A stretch of DNA of 64,000 bases from Noviherbaspirillum malthae (GCF_015352985.1 NZ_JACYXF010000006.1:173466-237465); one strand, 5' to 3'. Positions 35,598 to 44,473 are shown, counted from the stretch's first letter. Made by a program: numbers and translations. The notes: a model not told the origin generated them from the letters alone.

Positions 35598-37810
35598 ACC
35601 GCGCCGACATCGATACGCCCGCCAAGCCGGCCAGGGACGTGGTCAATCCTTCCCGCCGCCGTTTCCTCGGCACTTCCGCCGCCGCATTCGGCGGCCTGAT
35701 GGTGGGCTTCCACATTCCGTTTGCCGGCACCGCCGCGGCGCAGGGCAGCACGCCTCCCGAGATCAATGCCTGGGTGGTGGTCAAGCCGGATGATACCGTG
35801 GTGATCCGCATCGCCCGATCCGAGATGGGCCAGGGCTCGCTGACCGGTCTGGCCCAGCTGGTCGCTGAAGAGTTGGACTGCAACTGGGCCAAGGTCACGA
35901 CCGAATATCCGACGCCCGGCCAGAACCTGGCGCGCAACCGGGCCTGGGGCAATTTCTCCACCGGCGGCAGCCGAGGCATCCGCGAATCGCATGATTACGT
36001 CCGCAAGGGCGGCGCGGCGGCGCGCATGATGCTGGTGCAGGCGGCGGCCAATGAATGGCAGGTGCCGGCGGCCGAATGCCGCGCTGCCAACAGCGTCATT
36101 ACCCATGGCCCCTCGAACCGCAGCACCACCTATGGCAAGGTGGCCGAGGCTGCGGCGAAGCTCACGCCCCCGACGGATGTTGCGCTCAAGGACCCGAAGG
36201 ACTGGAAGATCGCCGGCAAGCGGCTTGCACGCCTGGACACGGTCGACAAGACCACCGGCGCGCAGATCTACGGCATGGACCTGAAGCTGCCCGGCATGCT
36301 GAATGCGGCGATCAAGGATTGCCCGGTGTTCGGCGGCAAGGTCAGGCGCTTCGACGCCGCCCAGATCCAGAACAAGCCGGGTGTCAAAAAGGTGGTGCAG
36401 GTGGGCGACAGCGCGGTGGCCGTGGTGGCCGACACCTGGTGGCATGCGAAGACCGCGCTCGATGCGCTCACCATTGAATGGGATGAAGGCCCGAATGCCA
36501 AGGCGTCCAGCGCCGAGGTGGCGCAGATGCTCAAGGCCGGCCTCGAGGCGAACGACGCGGTGGTCGGCAACCAGAACGGCGACGTGCGCGCCGCGCTGGC
36601 CTCGGCGGCGCGGCGGATCGATGCGGTCTATTCGTATCCGCACCAGAACCATGCGACCATGGAAACCATGAACGCCACAGCGAAGTGGACACCGGAGCGC
36701 TGCGAGGTCTGGACGCCGACGCAGAACGGCGAAGCCGCGCTCGCAGCCGCTTCCGAGGCCGCCGAACTGCCGGCATCGAAGTGCGAGGTCTACAAGCTGC
36801 ACCTGGGCGGCGGCTTCGGACGGCGCGGTGCAGTGCATGATTGGGTACGCCAGGCGGTCGCCATTGCCAGGGAAATGCCCGGCACGCCGATCAAGCTGAT
36901 CTGGTCGCGCGAGGAAGACATGACGCACGGCCGCTATCATCCGATCACGCAGTGCAAGCTGAGCGCCGGTCTCGACAAGAACGGCAATGTCACCGCGCTG
37001 CACATGCGGATTTCGGGGCAGTCGATTCTTGCCGGCGTGTTCCCGCAGAACATCAAGGACGGCAAGGATCCGGTGGTGTTCCAGGGACTCAATGCGCCGG
37101 GGCCGGAAGCCTCGATCGGCTACGGCTTTCCCAACCTGCTGGTCGACCATGCGATGCGCAACCCGCCGGTGCCGCCGGGCTTCTGGCGCGGCGTCAATCT
37201 GAACCAGAATACGATCTACCTCGAATGCTTCCTCGACGAAGTCGCGCATGCGACGAAACAGGATCCGCTGGCCCTGCGCCGCAAGCTGATGGCCAATCAT
37301 CCCAAGCATCTGGCGGTATTGAATGCCGCTGCCGAGCGCGCAGGGTGGGGCAAGCCGCTGAAGAAGGGCGTCTATCGCGGCATCGCGCAGACCATGGGCT
37401 TCGGCAGCTATGTGGCGGCGGTGGCGGAAGTCTCGGTCAGCGACGACGGCGTGCTGAAGATCCATCGCATCGTGGCCGCCACCGACCCGGGTTATGCATT
37501 GAATCCGCAGCAGATCGAGGCGCAGGTCGAAGGCTCCTTCGTGTACGGCCTGTCGGCGGCGCTGTATGGCGAATGCACGCTCAAGGACGGCCGCATCGAG
37601 CAGGACAACTTCAGCACCTATCCGGTGCTGAAGATGGATGAGATGCCTGCGGTGGAGACTGTGATCGTGCCTTCCGGCGGCTTCTGGGGCGGTGTCGGCG
37701 AACCGACGATTGCGGTGGCCGCGCCGGCGGTGCTCAATGCGGTGTTCGCCGCCACAGGCAAGCGCATCCGCGACCTGCCGCTGAAGAACCACAGCCTGAA
37801 GCGGGCCTGA
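35594..37810 (+). CDS. iorB: Molybdopterin-binding subunit of IorAB-type hydroxylase
   Basis: A 738-residue catalytic subunit resembling isoquinoline 1-oxidoreductase beta and membrane-bound aldehyde dehydrogenases. A twin-arginine signal (SRRRFLGTSAAAFGG) at about residues 16-40 indicates export of the folded enzyme. Cofactor motifs are GGGFGRRG, PPVPPGFWRGVNLNQN and GGFWGGVGEPTIAVAAP, the last holding the catalytic Glu. The FAD subunit of cytosolic family members is absent, so electrons should go to a c-type cytochrome. SoxX starts 6 bp downstream, and three cytochromes are in the same operon. The substrate (N-heterocycle, aldehyde or a sulfur compound) is unknown. Confidence 0.92.
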   Translation: MNRADIDTPAKPARDVVNPSRRRFLGTSAAAFGGLMVGFHIPFAGTAAAQGSTPPEINAWVVVKPDDTVVIRIARSEMGQGSLTGLAQLVAEELDCNWAKVTTEYPTPGQNLARNRAWGNFSTGGSRGIRESHDYVRKGGAAARMMLVQAAANEWQVPAAECRAANSVITHGPSNRSTTYGKVAEAAAKLTPPTDVALKDPKDWKIAGKRLARLDTVDKTTGAQIYGMDLKLPGMLNAAIKDCPVFGGKVRRFDAAQIQNKPGVKKVVQVGDSAVAVVADTWWHAKTALDALTIEWDEGPNAKASSAEVAQMLKAGLEANDAVVGNQNGDVRAALASAARRIDAVYSYPHQNHATMETMNATAKWTPERCEVWTPTQNGEAALAAASEAAELPASKCEVYKLHLGGGFGRRGAVHDWVRQAVAIAREMPGTPIKLIWSREEDMTHGRYHPITQCKLSAGLDKNGNVTALHMRISGQSILAGVFPQNIKDGKDPVVFQGLNAPGPEASIGYGFPNLLVDHAMRNPPVPPGFWRGVNLNQNTIYLECFLDEVAHATKQDPLALRRKLMANHPKHLAVLNAAAERAGWGKPLKKGVYRGIAQTMGFGSYVAAVAEVSVSDDGVLKIHRIVAATDPGYALNPQQIEAQVEGSFVYGLSAALYGECTLKDGRIEQDNFSTYPVLKMDEMPAVETVIVPSGGFWGGVGEPTIAVAAPAVLNAVFAATGKRIRDLPLKNHSLKRA

Positions 37811-37816
37811 GGCGGC

Positions 37817-38284
37817 GTGCGGGCAAGGGCACTGATGCTGCTGGTATGCATCGCAACCGCAGATGCGGCCGGCGCCTTGCCTGCAGTGAGCATCGAGGGC
37901 GATGAAATCCGCTCGCCGCTGGAAGGCAAGCGCGGTGACGCGGCCCAAGGCCGCGCCATCGTCGCCAACCGGCAGGTGGGATTGTGCCTGCTGTGCCATA
38001 CCGGGCCGGTTCCGGAGGAGCGCTTCCAAGGCAACCTCGCGCCGGATCTGTCCGGCGCGGGCTCGCGCTGGAGCGAAGGGCAGCTGCGGCTGCGCATCGT
38101 GGATGCGGGTCGTCTGAATCCTGAGACTATCATGCCGTCTTACTATCGCAAGGATGGACTGGTTCGCGTCAGCCCGGCCTTGCAGGGCAAACCGATACTG
38201 GACGCGCAGCAGATCGAGGATGTGGTGGCGTATCTGCTTACGCTGCGCAACGAAGCAGCGGAAGGAAAAGACAAGGCGAAGTGA
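37817..38284 (+). CDS. soxX: SoxX-like monohaem cytochrome c
   Basis: A 155-residue periplasmic cytochrome with a GTG start and a short signal peptide (LMLLVCIATADAAGA). A single haem site CLLCH is followed by the SoxX-type block GNLAPDLSGAGSRWSEGQLRLRI, and the likely axial Met is in IMPSYYR. SoxX pairs with SoxA to couple thiosulfate to the SoxY cysteine. It shares the TGATG junction with soxY. ATG codons a few residues in are possible alternative starts. Besides its Sox role it may accept electrons from IorB. Confidence 0.88.
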   Translation: MRARALMLLVCIATADAAGALPAVSIEGDEIRSPLEGKRGDAAQGRAIVANRQVGLCLLCHTGPVPEERFQGNLAPDLSGAGSRWSEGQLRLRIVDAGRLNPETIMPSYYRKDGLVRVSPALQGKPILDAQQIEDVVAYLLTLRNEAAEGKDKAK

Positions 38285-38784
38285 TGGCTGAACAAGATAA
38301 TGCCGATTCCGAACCAGGCCTGCATGGATTGCCTGACGCCTCGCGCCGACGCATGCTGGCCGCAGGCGCCGGCATGATGCTGTGGCTGGCCGTTCGTCCT
38401 GCCGCTGCTACGCCGGCGGAAATGGAAGCGGCAGTCCGTTCCTTCACCGGCGGCGCGAAGATCAGTCCCGGGAAGGTCAGGCTGGATGTTGCCACGCTGG
38501 TCGACAACGGCAACGCCGTGCCGGTCACGGTCAGTGTCGACAGCCCGATGACGGCCGCGGAGCATGTGGCCGCGATCGCCATCTTCAACGAGCGCAACCC
38601 GCTGCCGGATGTCGCGCGCTTCACGCTCGGGCCGCGCGCCGGCAAGGCGTCAGTCTCTACGCGGATGCGGCTGGCGACGTCGCAGAAGCTGATGGCGGTG
38701 GCGAAACTCAGCGACGGCAGCTACTGGTCGCACACCGTCGATGTGGTGGTCACATTGGCGGCCTGCATCGAAGGGGAGAGCTGA
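38284..38784 (+). CDS. soxY: SoxY-like sulfur carrier protein, non-standard C-terminus
   Basis: A 166-residue periplasmic carrier with a twin-arginine-like signal (SRRRMLAAGAGMMLWLA). The fold region is AVPVTVSVDSPMTAAEHVAAI ... NPLPDVARFTLGPRAGKASVSTRMRLATSQKLMAVAKLSDG. In standard SoxY the substrate-carrying cysteine is in a C-terminal GGCGG arm. Here the end reads AACIEGES, with the Cys kept but the glycines lost and three extra residues, so the swinging arm is altered. It forms a complex with SoxZ encoded next. Confidence 0.88.
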   Translation: MAEQDNADSEPGLHGLPDASRRRMLAAGAGMMLWLAVRPAAATPAEMEAAVRSFTGGAKISPGKVRLDVATLVDNGNAVPVTVSVDSPMTAAEHVAAIAIFNERNPLPDVARFTLGPRAGKASVSTRMRLATSQKLMAVAKLSDGSYWSHTVDVVVTLAACIEGES

Positions 38785-38785
38785 G

Positions 38786-39109
38786 ATGGCGCGCGCACTG
38801 ATCAAGGTCCCGCCGACGGCAAAGCGCGGTGAAGTCATCGAGATCCGCACGCTGATCAGCCATCCGATGGAAACCGGCTATCGTCCCGGCGCGGACGGCA
38901 AGGTCGTGCCGCGCAATATCATCCGGCGCTTTTTCTGCCGCTACAACGGCGAGGTCGTATTCAGCGCCGAACTTCATCCGGCGATCGCCGCCAATCCCAA
39001 TATCGTGTTCCATACGGTCGCTACCGAAAGCGGCACGTTGTCCTTCACTTGGGAAGGCGACCAGGGTTTCAACCAGACCGAATCGGTCGGCATCACGGTT
39101 ACCGCATAG
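38786..39109 (+). CDS. soxZ: SoxZ sulfur carrier partner
   Basis: A 107-residue immunoglobulin-like protein that binds SoxY. Typical blocks are ALIKVPPTAKRGEVIEIRTLI, SHPMETGYRPGADGKVVPRN and FTWEGDQGFNQTESVGITV. It has no signal peptide and is presumably co-exported with SoxY by the Tat system. It starts one base after the soxY stop. Confidence 0.93.
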   Translation: MARALIKVPPTAKRGEVIEIRTLISHPMETGYRPGADGKVVPRNIIRRFFCRYNGEVVFSAELHPAIAANPNIVFHTVATESGTLSFTWEGDQGFNQTESVGITVTA

Positions 39110-39110
39110 C

Positions 39111-39914
39111 ATGCAAGGCGCGCCGCTGCGACTGCTACTGCTGCTGGCCTGCATGATCGGCACTTTTGTTGAAGCCTCGGCGCAGGGGCAGACCAGGGGA
39201 CAGCAAGGTGCCGAAGGGCGCCTGCCCGGCTCGGCCTTCATGAGCCCCTCCACGCAGGAAATGCAGCGTGACGACAGCCAGAATCCCGCGATGCTGTGGG
39301 TGCAGGAAGGCGAGGCGCTGTGGAACCGCAATGCAGGCCGCAGCGAGCGCTCCTGCGCAAGCTGCCATGGCGAGGCAAAGTCTGCGATGCGGGGCGTGGC
39401 GGCGCGCTATCCGGCAATGGATGCACAAACGCGGCGGCCAATTAATCTCGGTCAGCGCATCAACCAGTGCCGCCACCAGCACCAGCAGGCTGAACCCTTC
39501 GCCGCAGAGAGCGAACCCCTGCTGAGCCTGGAAAGCTATATCGCATTGCAGTCGCGCGGCATGCCGATTTCGCCGCCGCAGGATGCGGCCCTGCGACCGC
39601 ATGTCGAGCAGGGCCGGCAGCGGTGGCTGCAGCGCATCGGCCAGCTCAACATGTCTTGCGCCCAGTGCCACGACGACAACTGGGGCAAGCGCCTTGGCAG
39701 CAGCCCGATTCCGCAAGCCCATCCCGGCGGCTATCCGATCTACCGCCTGGAATGGCAGGCGATGGGCTCGCTGCAGCGGCGGTTGCGCAACTGCATGAAC
39801 GGCGTCAGGGCACAGCCTTATGCATTCGGCGCGCAGGAAATGGTGGAGCTGGAACTGTATCTCGCCGAGCGCGCCAGGGGCATGCCGCTGGAAGCGCCGG
39901 GCGTGAGGCCGTGA
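39111..39914 (+). CDS. soxA: SoxA dihaem cytochrome c
   Basis: A 267-residue periplasmic cytochrome with a signal peptide ending near VEASAQGQ. Two haem sites, CASCH and CAQCH, are present. The C-terminal RLRNCMNGVRAQPYAFGAQEM holds the active-site cysteine ligand, which becomes a persulfide in this family. With SoxX it catalyses oxidative attachment of thiosulfate to SoxY. It begins one base after soxZ. Confidence 0.93.
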   Translation: MQGAPLRLLLLLACMIGTFVEASAQGQTRGQQGAEGRLPGSAFMSPSTQEMQRDDSQNPAMLWVQEGEALWNRNAGRSERSCASCHGEAKSAMRGVAARYPAMDAQTRRPINLGQRINQCRHQHQQAEPFAAESEPLLSLESYIALQSRGMPISPPQDAALRPHVEQGRQRWLQRIGQLNMSCAQCHDDNWGKRLGSSPIPQAHPGGYPIYRLEWQAMGSLQRRLRNCMNGVRAQPYAFGAQEMVELELYLAERARGMPLEAPGVRP

Positions 39915-39937
39915 ACTTGAACAAGGAGAAGCGGAAC

Positions 39938-40282
39938 ATGCTGAGCTTGCGGATGCTTGCTGTATCGATCTGGATGGGAGGTGCCGCCACGCTTGCGTTG
40001 ACCGCCATGGCGGCGGATCAGGACTTGGCGGGGCGCAGGCTGTATGCCAACTGCGCTGCCTGCCACGGCACCGACGGCAGGCCTGCGGGCAATGCCGGCG
40101 AAGGCAGCCTGCCGCCGCTGGCGGGACAACCCAAACAGCAGCTGATCGCAAGCATGCAGGCATTCAAGGCCGGCGAGCGCCAGGCGACGATCATGCACCA
40201 GATCGCCAAGGGCTACACAGACGAACAGATCGCGCTCATCGCAGGATTTCTCGCGAACCAGAAAAAACAGGAGGCACGATGA
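39938..40282 (+). CDS. Class I cytochrome c, likely cytochrome subunit of sulfide dehydrogenase
   Basis: A 114-residue single-haem cytochrome with a signal peptide (LAVSIWMGGAATLALTAMA) and CAACHGTDG haem site; the axial Met is probably in ATIMHQIAKGY. The start follows an AAGGAG. Its stop overlaps the start of the flavoprotein gene (ATGA), so it is very likely the FccA/SoxE-type electron acceptor of that flavoprotein. Classical FccA can be dihaem; this one has one haem. Confidence 0.88.
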   Translation: MLSLRMLAVSIWMGGAATLALTAMAADQDLAGRRLYANCAACHGTDGRPAGNAGEGSLPPLAGQPKQQLIASMQAFKAGERQATIMHQIAKGYTDEQIALIAGFLANQKKQEAR

Positions 40283-41562
40283 AGCGGCGTGAATTCATCA
40301 AGACGATTGGTGCCGCGAGTCTCACCGGGGCCGCTGCGACGCTTCCGTCCATTTCCGTGTCCGCTGCTCCATCGAGGCCGAAGGTCGTGGTCGTCGGCGC
40401 AGGCTACGGCGGCGCGACGGCAGCCCGCTATCTCCGGTTGTGGAGCAATGGCGGCATCGACGTCACCCTGGTCGAGCCGAATGCCGCCTTCATCTCCTGT
40501 CCCTTGTCCAATCTCGTGCTCGGCGGATCGAAGCGGCTGGACGATCTTACGCTCGGCTATGACGCACTGACCCGGCGCCATGGCATCCAGCTGGTGCGCG
40601 ACCGGGCCGAGCGCATCGATGCCGCCAGGCGCATCGTCAGGCTGGCAGGCGGCAGGCAGCTCGCCTACGACAGGCTGGTGCTGTCGCCCGGCGTCGATTT
40701 TCTGCTCGACAGCTTGCCGGGTTTGAACGCGCCCGATGCGCAGGACACGGTGCTGCATGCATGGAAAGCCGGTCCGCAGACCGTGGCATTGCGCCGCCGG
40801 CTGGAGGCGATGGAAGATGGCGGCAGCTTCGTGATGTCGATTCCGCCGGCGCCTTACCGCTGCCCGCCCGGGCCCTACGAGCGCGCCTGCCAGGTCGCCC
40901 ATTATTTCAGCCGCGCCAAGCCGAAATCGAAGGTCATCGTACTTGACGGGAACGAGGATGTGGTGTCCAAGGGCGCACTGTTCAAGCGCATCTGGGCCGA
41001 GCGCTACAAGGACATCATCGATTACCGTCCGAGCTTCCGCGCCGCGGATGTGGATGCAAAGACCAATACCGTCATCTCGGAACTCGGCGACGAAGTGCAG
41101 GGCGCGGTATTGAACGTGATTCCGCCGCAGTCGGCAGCAACCATTGCGGTGCAGACCGGTCTGGCCAACAGCAACCGGCGCTGGTGCGCGGTCGACTTCC
41201 TCAGCTTCGAATCGACGCAGGAAAAGAACATTCACGTGCTTGGGGACGCGATCCAGACCGCACCGCTGATGCCGAAATCGGCACACATGGCGAACCAGCA
41301 TGCAAAGATCTGCGCCGCCGCCATCATCGACATCTTCGCCGGCCGCGCGCCCGAGCAGAAGCCGATGCTGACCAATACCTGCTACAGCTACGTCTCCGAC
41401 AAGGACGTGATTCACGTGACCTCGGTGCACGCCTATGACACGGACAAGAAGACCCTGATCGCCGTGCAGGGAGCGGGCGGGGTGTCAGGCGCGGCCAGCG
41501 AACTGGAGGGTGTGTATGCAGGTGTCTGGGCGCGGAACATCTGGGCTGATACGCTGCTGTAG
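40279..41562 (+). CDS. fccB: Flavocytochrome c sulfide dehydrogenase flavoprotein (FccB/SoxF)
   Basis: A 427-residue FAD enzyme of the sulfide:quinone reductase/FccB family that oxidises sulfide or sulfane sulfur in the periplasm. The twin-arginine signal is MKRREFIKTIGAASLTG. FAD binding is seen at VVVVGAGYGGATAARYLR and VLGDAIQTAPLMPKSAHMA. Redox-active cysteines are likely those in AAFISCPLSN and the Cys of APYRCPPGPYE. It closes the Ior-Sox operon and its electrons would go to the cytochrome encoded just upstream. Confidence 0.92.
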   Translation: MKRREFIKTIGAASLTGAAATLPSISVSAAPSRPKVVVVGAGYGGATAARYLRLWSNGGIDVTLVEPNAAFISCPLSNLVLGGSKRLDDLTLGYDALTRRHGIQLVRDRAERIDAARRIVRLAGGRQLAYDRLVLSPGVDFLLDSLPGLNAPDAQDTVLHAWKAGPQTVALRRRLEAMEDGGSFVMSIPPAPYRCPPGPYERACQVAHYFSRAKPKSKVIVLDGNEDVVSKGALFKRIWAERYKDIIDYRPSFRAADVDAKTNTVISELGDEVQGAVLNVIPPQSAATIAVQTGLANSNRRWCAVDFLSFESTQEKNIHVLGDAIQTAPLMPKSAHMANQHAKICAAAIIDIFAGRAPEQKPMLTNTCYSYVSDKDVIHVTSVHAYDTDKKTLIAVQGAGGVSGAASELEGVYAGVWARNIWADTLL

Positions 41563-41599
41563 GCGTGCGGCGGCGCCTGACATGTGATTGATGCACCAC

Positions 41600-41756
41600 T
41601 TATGCCAATCTCAAGTCATGCCGTACCGAATGAGATCGATGGAATCATTCAACTTGCAAGGCCGAGACTGCAGATCCGGAATAGATAGCAGGGCTATGGA
41701 CGATGAGCGCAACGCGGCCAGACGGAAAAAGATGCGATCTCATGCCATGGCATGCC
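41600..41756 (+). repeat. MITE-like intergenic repeat, copy 1 (degenerate)
   Basis: About 157 bp, similar over its length to the reverse complement of 41905-42067. The best shared blocks are ATGAGATCGATGGA, GGGCTATGGA, GAGCGCAACGCGGCCAG and GGAAAAAGA. The left end TTATGCCAATCTCAAGTCAT matches the other copy's terminal repeat, while the right end has decayed. Confidence 0.8.
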
Positions 41757-41904
41757 TTTCAAGTGGTAGCAGAGCGCTTTCGACTTGTCTGTACGGTCGA
41801 TCCCGGACCGATTAGCTCTGGTACCGCGTTGTGGCTCCTTGCCATGGCACCGCCATGTCGCGGCGCCACGCCTTGTCTCAAAGCCGATCCGTCTCGGCCT
41901 CGAC

Positions 41905-42067
41905 TAATACCAATCCCAAATCATTCCATGCCATGAGAGCGCGTCTTTTTCCACCTGGCCGCGTTGCGCTCGTCATCCATAGCCCCGCTATGGACTCCTC
42001 CCGCGCCTTGCCAATCGAAAAAATCCATCGATCTCAATCGGCATGTCATGACTTGGGATTGGTATAA
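41905..42067 (-). repeat. MITE-like intergenic repeat, copy 2
   Basis: A 163-bp element with 20-base terminal inverted repeats identical at 18 of 20 positions (TAATACCAATCCCAAATCAT at the left; ATGACTTGGGATTGGTATAA at the right). If the element is taken to begin at TACCAATCCC, TAA flanks both ends, compatible with a 3-bp target duplication. It has no open frame of note. It is inverted relative to copy 1, 148 bp away. The whole 771-bp gap 41563-42333 holds only these repeats, with no supportable gene. Confidence 0.8.
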
Positions 42068-42333
42068 GCCGTCAAGACGAAACCGCTCTAGGCGGCATAC
42101 TCACAAATGTACCGCCCAAAAAAGTAACGCCCCATCCGTGATCCCGGTCCGTCCGAGGCTTGTGCCTCCGGACTGCCGACCTGATCCGCTCGATAGGGCG
42201 TTGCGCCTGCCGCCATGCATATCGGTTGCATGTGAAGCAGATGACGGCATCATACCGGCCCCTGATGACCGATAGATGACTTACGTCAACATTTTTGAGA
42301 AATTTCTACATTGTCTACATGTAGTCGATAAAG

Positions 42334-43755
42334 TCATTCCGTCCCATGGGTCGTCGCGGCAGCCAGTTCGAAAGCACGGTCGGCGGACACCACGCCGTGG
42401 TAGAACAGGTTGAGCACCACTGCCGTCAACGTGCCGAGCACGATGCCGCTGTCGGTCACCGCATGGGCCCAGGCCGGCAGGTGTTGGAAGAATGAGGGTG
42501 ACAGCGTCGGGATCAGGCCCATGCCGACCGATACCGCGATCACGAACAGGGCATGCCGGTTCTTCTCGAAATCGATGGTGCCGAGGATGCGGATGCCGGC
42601 AGCGGCCACCATGCCGAACATCACGATGCCGGCGCCGCCGAGCACGAACTGCGGCACCGAGGCCACTACATGCGCAATCTTCGGGAAGAGGGCCAGCACG
42701 ATCAGGATGACGCCGCCGGCCACCGCCACGTAACGCGAGCGCACGCCGGTGATGTTGACCAGGCCGACGTTCTGGGAGAACGAGGTATAGGGGAAGACGT
42801 TGAATACGCCGCCGATCACCGTGCCGAGACCGTCGGCGCGCAGGCCCGCGCTCAGGTTTTCCGGTGTGATCTTCTTGCCGGTGATGTTGGCCAGCGCGAG
42901 GAACATGCCTGTCGATTCCACCAGCGTGATCAGCATGACGATGCACATGGTCGCAATGGCGCCGAGGTGGAAGGTCGGCATGCCGAAATGGAAGGGCGTG
43001 CTGACGGCGAACCAGCCGGCTTCCTCGACGCCGTCGAAATGCATCTTGCCCAGCGCCAGCGAAACCAGGGCGCCGACCACGATACCGAGCAGGACGGCGA
43101 TGTTGGCGATCAGCCCCTTGCCGAAGCGGCTCAGGCACAGCACCACGCCGAGCACCAGCGCGGCGATGGCCAGAGCGGCAGGATCGGCATAGGCCGGATT
43201 GGGCGCCTGCATCGCCACGCCGTCTATCGTTTGACTGACGAAAGGCTGGCCGTTGGCGGCCCAGTTGATGGCCACGCCCATCAGCGACACGCCGATCAGC
43301 AGGATGACGGTGCCGGTCACCAGCGGCGGAAACACGCCGAGCAGCCTGCCCATCAGCGGCGCGACCAGGATGCCGAAGAGCCCCGCCGCGATGGTGGCTC
43401 CAAAGATGGCTTGCAAGCCCATGGTCGGATCGGTGCCGATGGCGATCATCGGACCGACGGAGGCGAAGGTCACGCCCATCATCACCGGCATGCGGATGCC
43501 GAAGTAGCGGCTGCCCAGCGCCTGGATCAGCGTTGCGATGCCGGCTGCGAGCAGGTCGGCATTGATGAGGAAGGCGATGTCCGCCTTGGACAGGCCGAGC
43601 GCGCCGCCGACGATGAGCGGCACGGCGACGGTGCCGGCATACATGACCAGCACGTGCTGGAAGCCCAGCGTTCCGAGCTGGAACAGGGGGAATTTCTGCT
43701 CGACGAGATCGAGCTGGCCGACCTGGTTGTGGTCGGCCGCGGGTTTTGCTGACAT
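42334..43755 (-). CDS. NCS2-family nucleobase (purine/xanthine) permease
   Basis: A 473-residue transporter with about 13-14 helices. The start MSAKPAADHNQVG has GGAGGAG upstream; longer in-frame starts lack one. Family blocks are GFQHVLVMYAGTVAVPLIVG, PVMMGVTFASVGPMIAIG, the substrate-site segment ITLVESTGMFLALANITGK and GGVFNVFPYTSFSQNVGLV. The ESTG and NTFPYT-like motifs place it with XanQ/UraA-type proton symporters, probably for xanthine or urate. It stands alone. A molybdenum hydroxylase lies nearby but on the opposite strand, so a functional link is only a guess. Confidence 0.9.
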   Translation of the reverse strand: MSAKPAADHNQVGQLDLVEQKFPLFQLGTLGFQHVLVMYAGTVAVPLIVGGALGLSKADIAFLINADLLAAGIATLIQALGSRYFGIRMPVMMGVTFASVGPMIAIGTDPTMGLQAIFGATIAAGLFGILVAPLMGRLLGVFPPLVTGTVILLIGVSLMGVAINWAANGQPFVSQTIDGVAMQAPNPAYADPAALAIAALVLGVVLCLSRFGKGLIANIAVLLGIVVGALVSLALGKMHFDGVEEAGWFAVSTPFHFGMPTFHLGAIATMCIVMLITLVESTGMFLALANITGKKITPENLSAGLRADGLGTVIGGVFNVFPYTSFSQNVGLVNITGVRSRYVAVAGGVILIVLALFPKIAHVVASVPQFVLGGAGIVMFGMVAAAGIRILGTIDFEKNRHALFVIAVSVGMGLIPTLSPSFFQHLPAWAHAVTDSGIVLGTLTAVVLNLFYHGVVSADRAFELAAATTHGTE

Positions 43756-44054
43756 GAATATCTCCTCCAATGCATGGGTCAAATGCCCGCATTGCTGCTT
43801 GTTGATCGGTGCCCTTGAGGGCCAGTGTGGATTCGCTGCAGATTTTTTTGGAGGATGGTAGCCCGCTGCCGGCATGGCGATTTAGCCAACAGCCAATACC
43901 GGTTATAAGGATGGCCTGATAGTGAGGATCGGCAAGAATGCAGCCGGAGGGCCTTCCATGCGGTGCAATGCCGCATGAGACAAGGCAGGACACCGTTCAA
44001 CGTACGGCAAAGCGGGCTATCATCCTACGCATTTCCAGCCCTTGGGGAGCCAGC

Positions 44055-44435
44055 ATGAGCCGCAGCATCCTTGACGAAACGCATATTCATCCATCCATCC
44101 GCACAGTCATCGCCGCCAATCACGCCGATATCGTTGGCGAAGTCAAAGCCGCCATCGCCCGCAACGATATCGTGGTAGTCGGCATGGCGCAGAATCCGTT
44201 TCCGCGCAAGGCACGCGCCCTGCTGAAAAGCGCCGGCCTGCAGCATGCCTATCTCGAATACGGCAGCTACCTGAGCGGCTGGCGCCGCCGCAATGCGCTC
44301 AAGATGTGGACCGGCTGGCCGACCTTTCCGATGGTCTTCGTCAAGGGCATGCTGATCGGCGGGGCAGGCGAACTGCAGAAGCTGATCGCCAGCGGCGAAT
44401 TGCAGACGTTGCTCAACTCCGCCAGGACGGGCTGA
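44055..44435 (+). CDS. Monothiol-glutaredoxin-like protein lacking the active-site cysteine
   Basis: A 126-residue protein with the Grx4-type thioredoxin fold (KAAIARNDIVVVGMAQNPF, KMWTGWPTFPMVFVKGMLIGGAGELQKLI). WPTFP and the GG-x-GEL glutathione-binding region are present. Where monothiol glutaredoxins have CGFS, this has AQNPFPRKA, so no redox cysteine is available and it cannot work as an oxidoreductase in the usual way. Glutathione binding without catalysis is possible. The start is MSRSILDETHI. Confidence 0.85.
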   Translation: MSRSILDETHIHPSIRTVIAANHADIVGEVKAAIARNDIVVVGMAQNPFPRKARALLKSAGLQHAYLEYGSYLSGWRRRNALKMWTGWPTFPMVFVKGMLIGGAGELQKLIASGELQTLLNSARTG

Positions 44436-44473
44436 AGCGGCCGCAGGCTGTTATCAGGCTATCCAGCCGATCA

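Noticed and set aside
42553..43752. A 399-codon plus-strand open frame opposite the purine permease
   Set aside because: Antisense shadow of a well-defined NCS2 transporter; composition is low-complexity His/Asp/Gly/Ala and no ribosome-binding site was seen.
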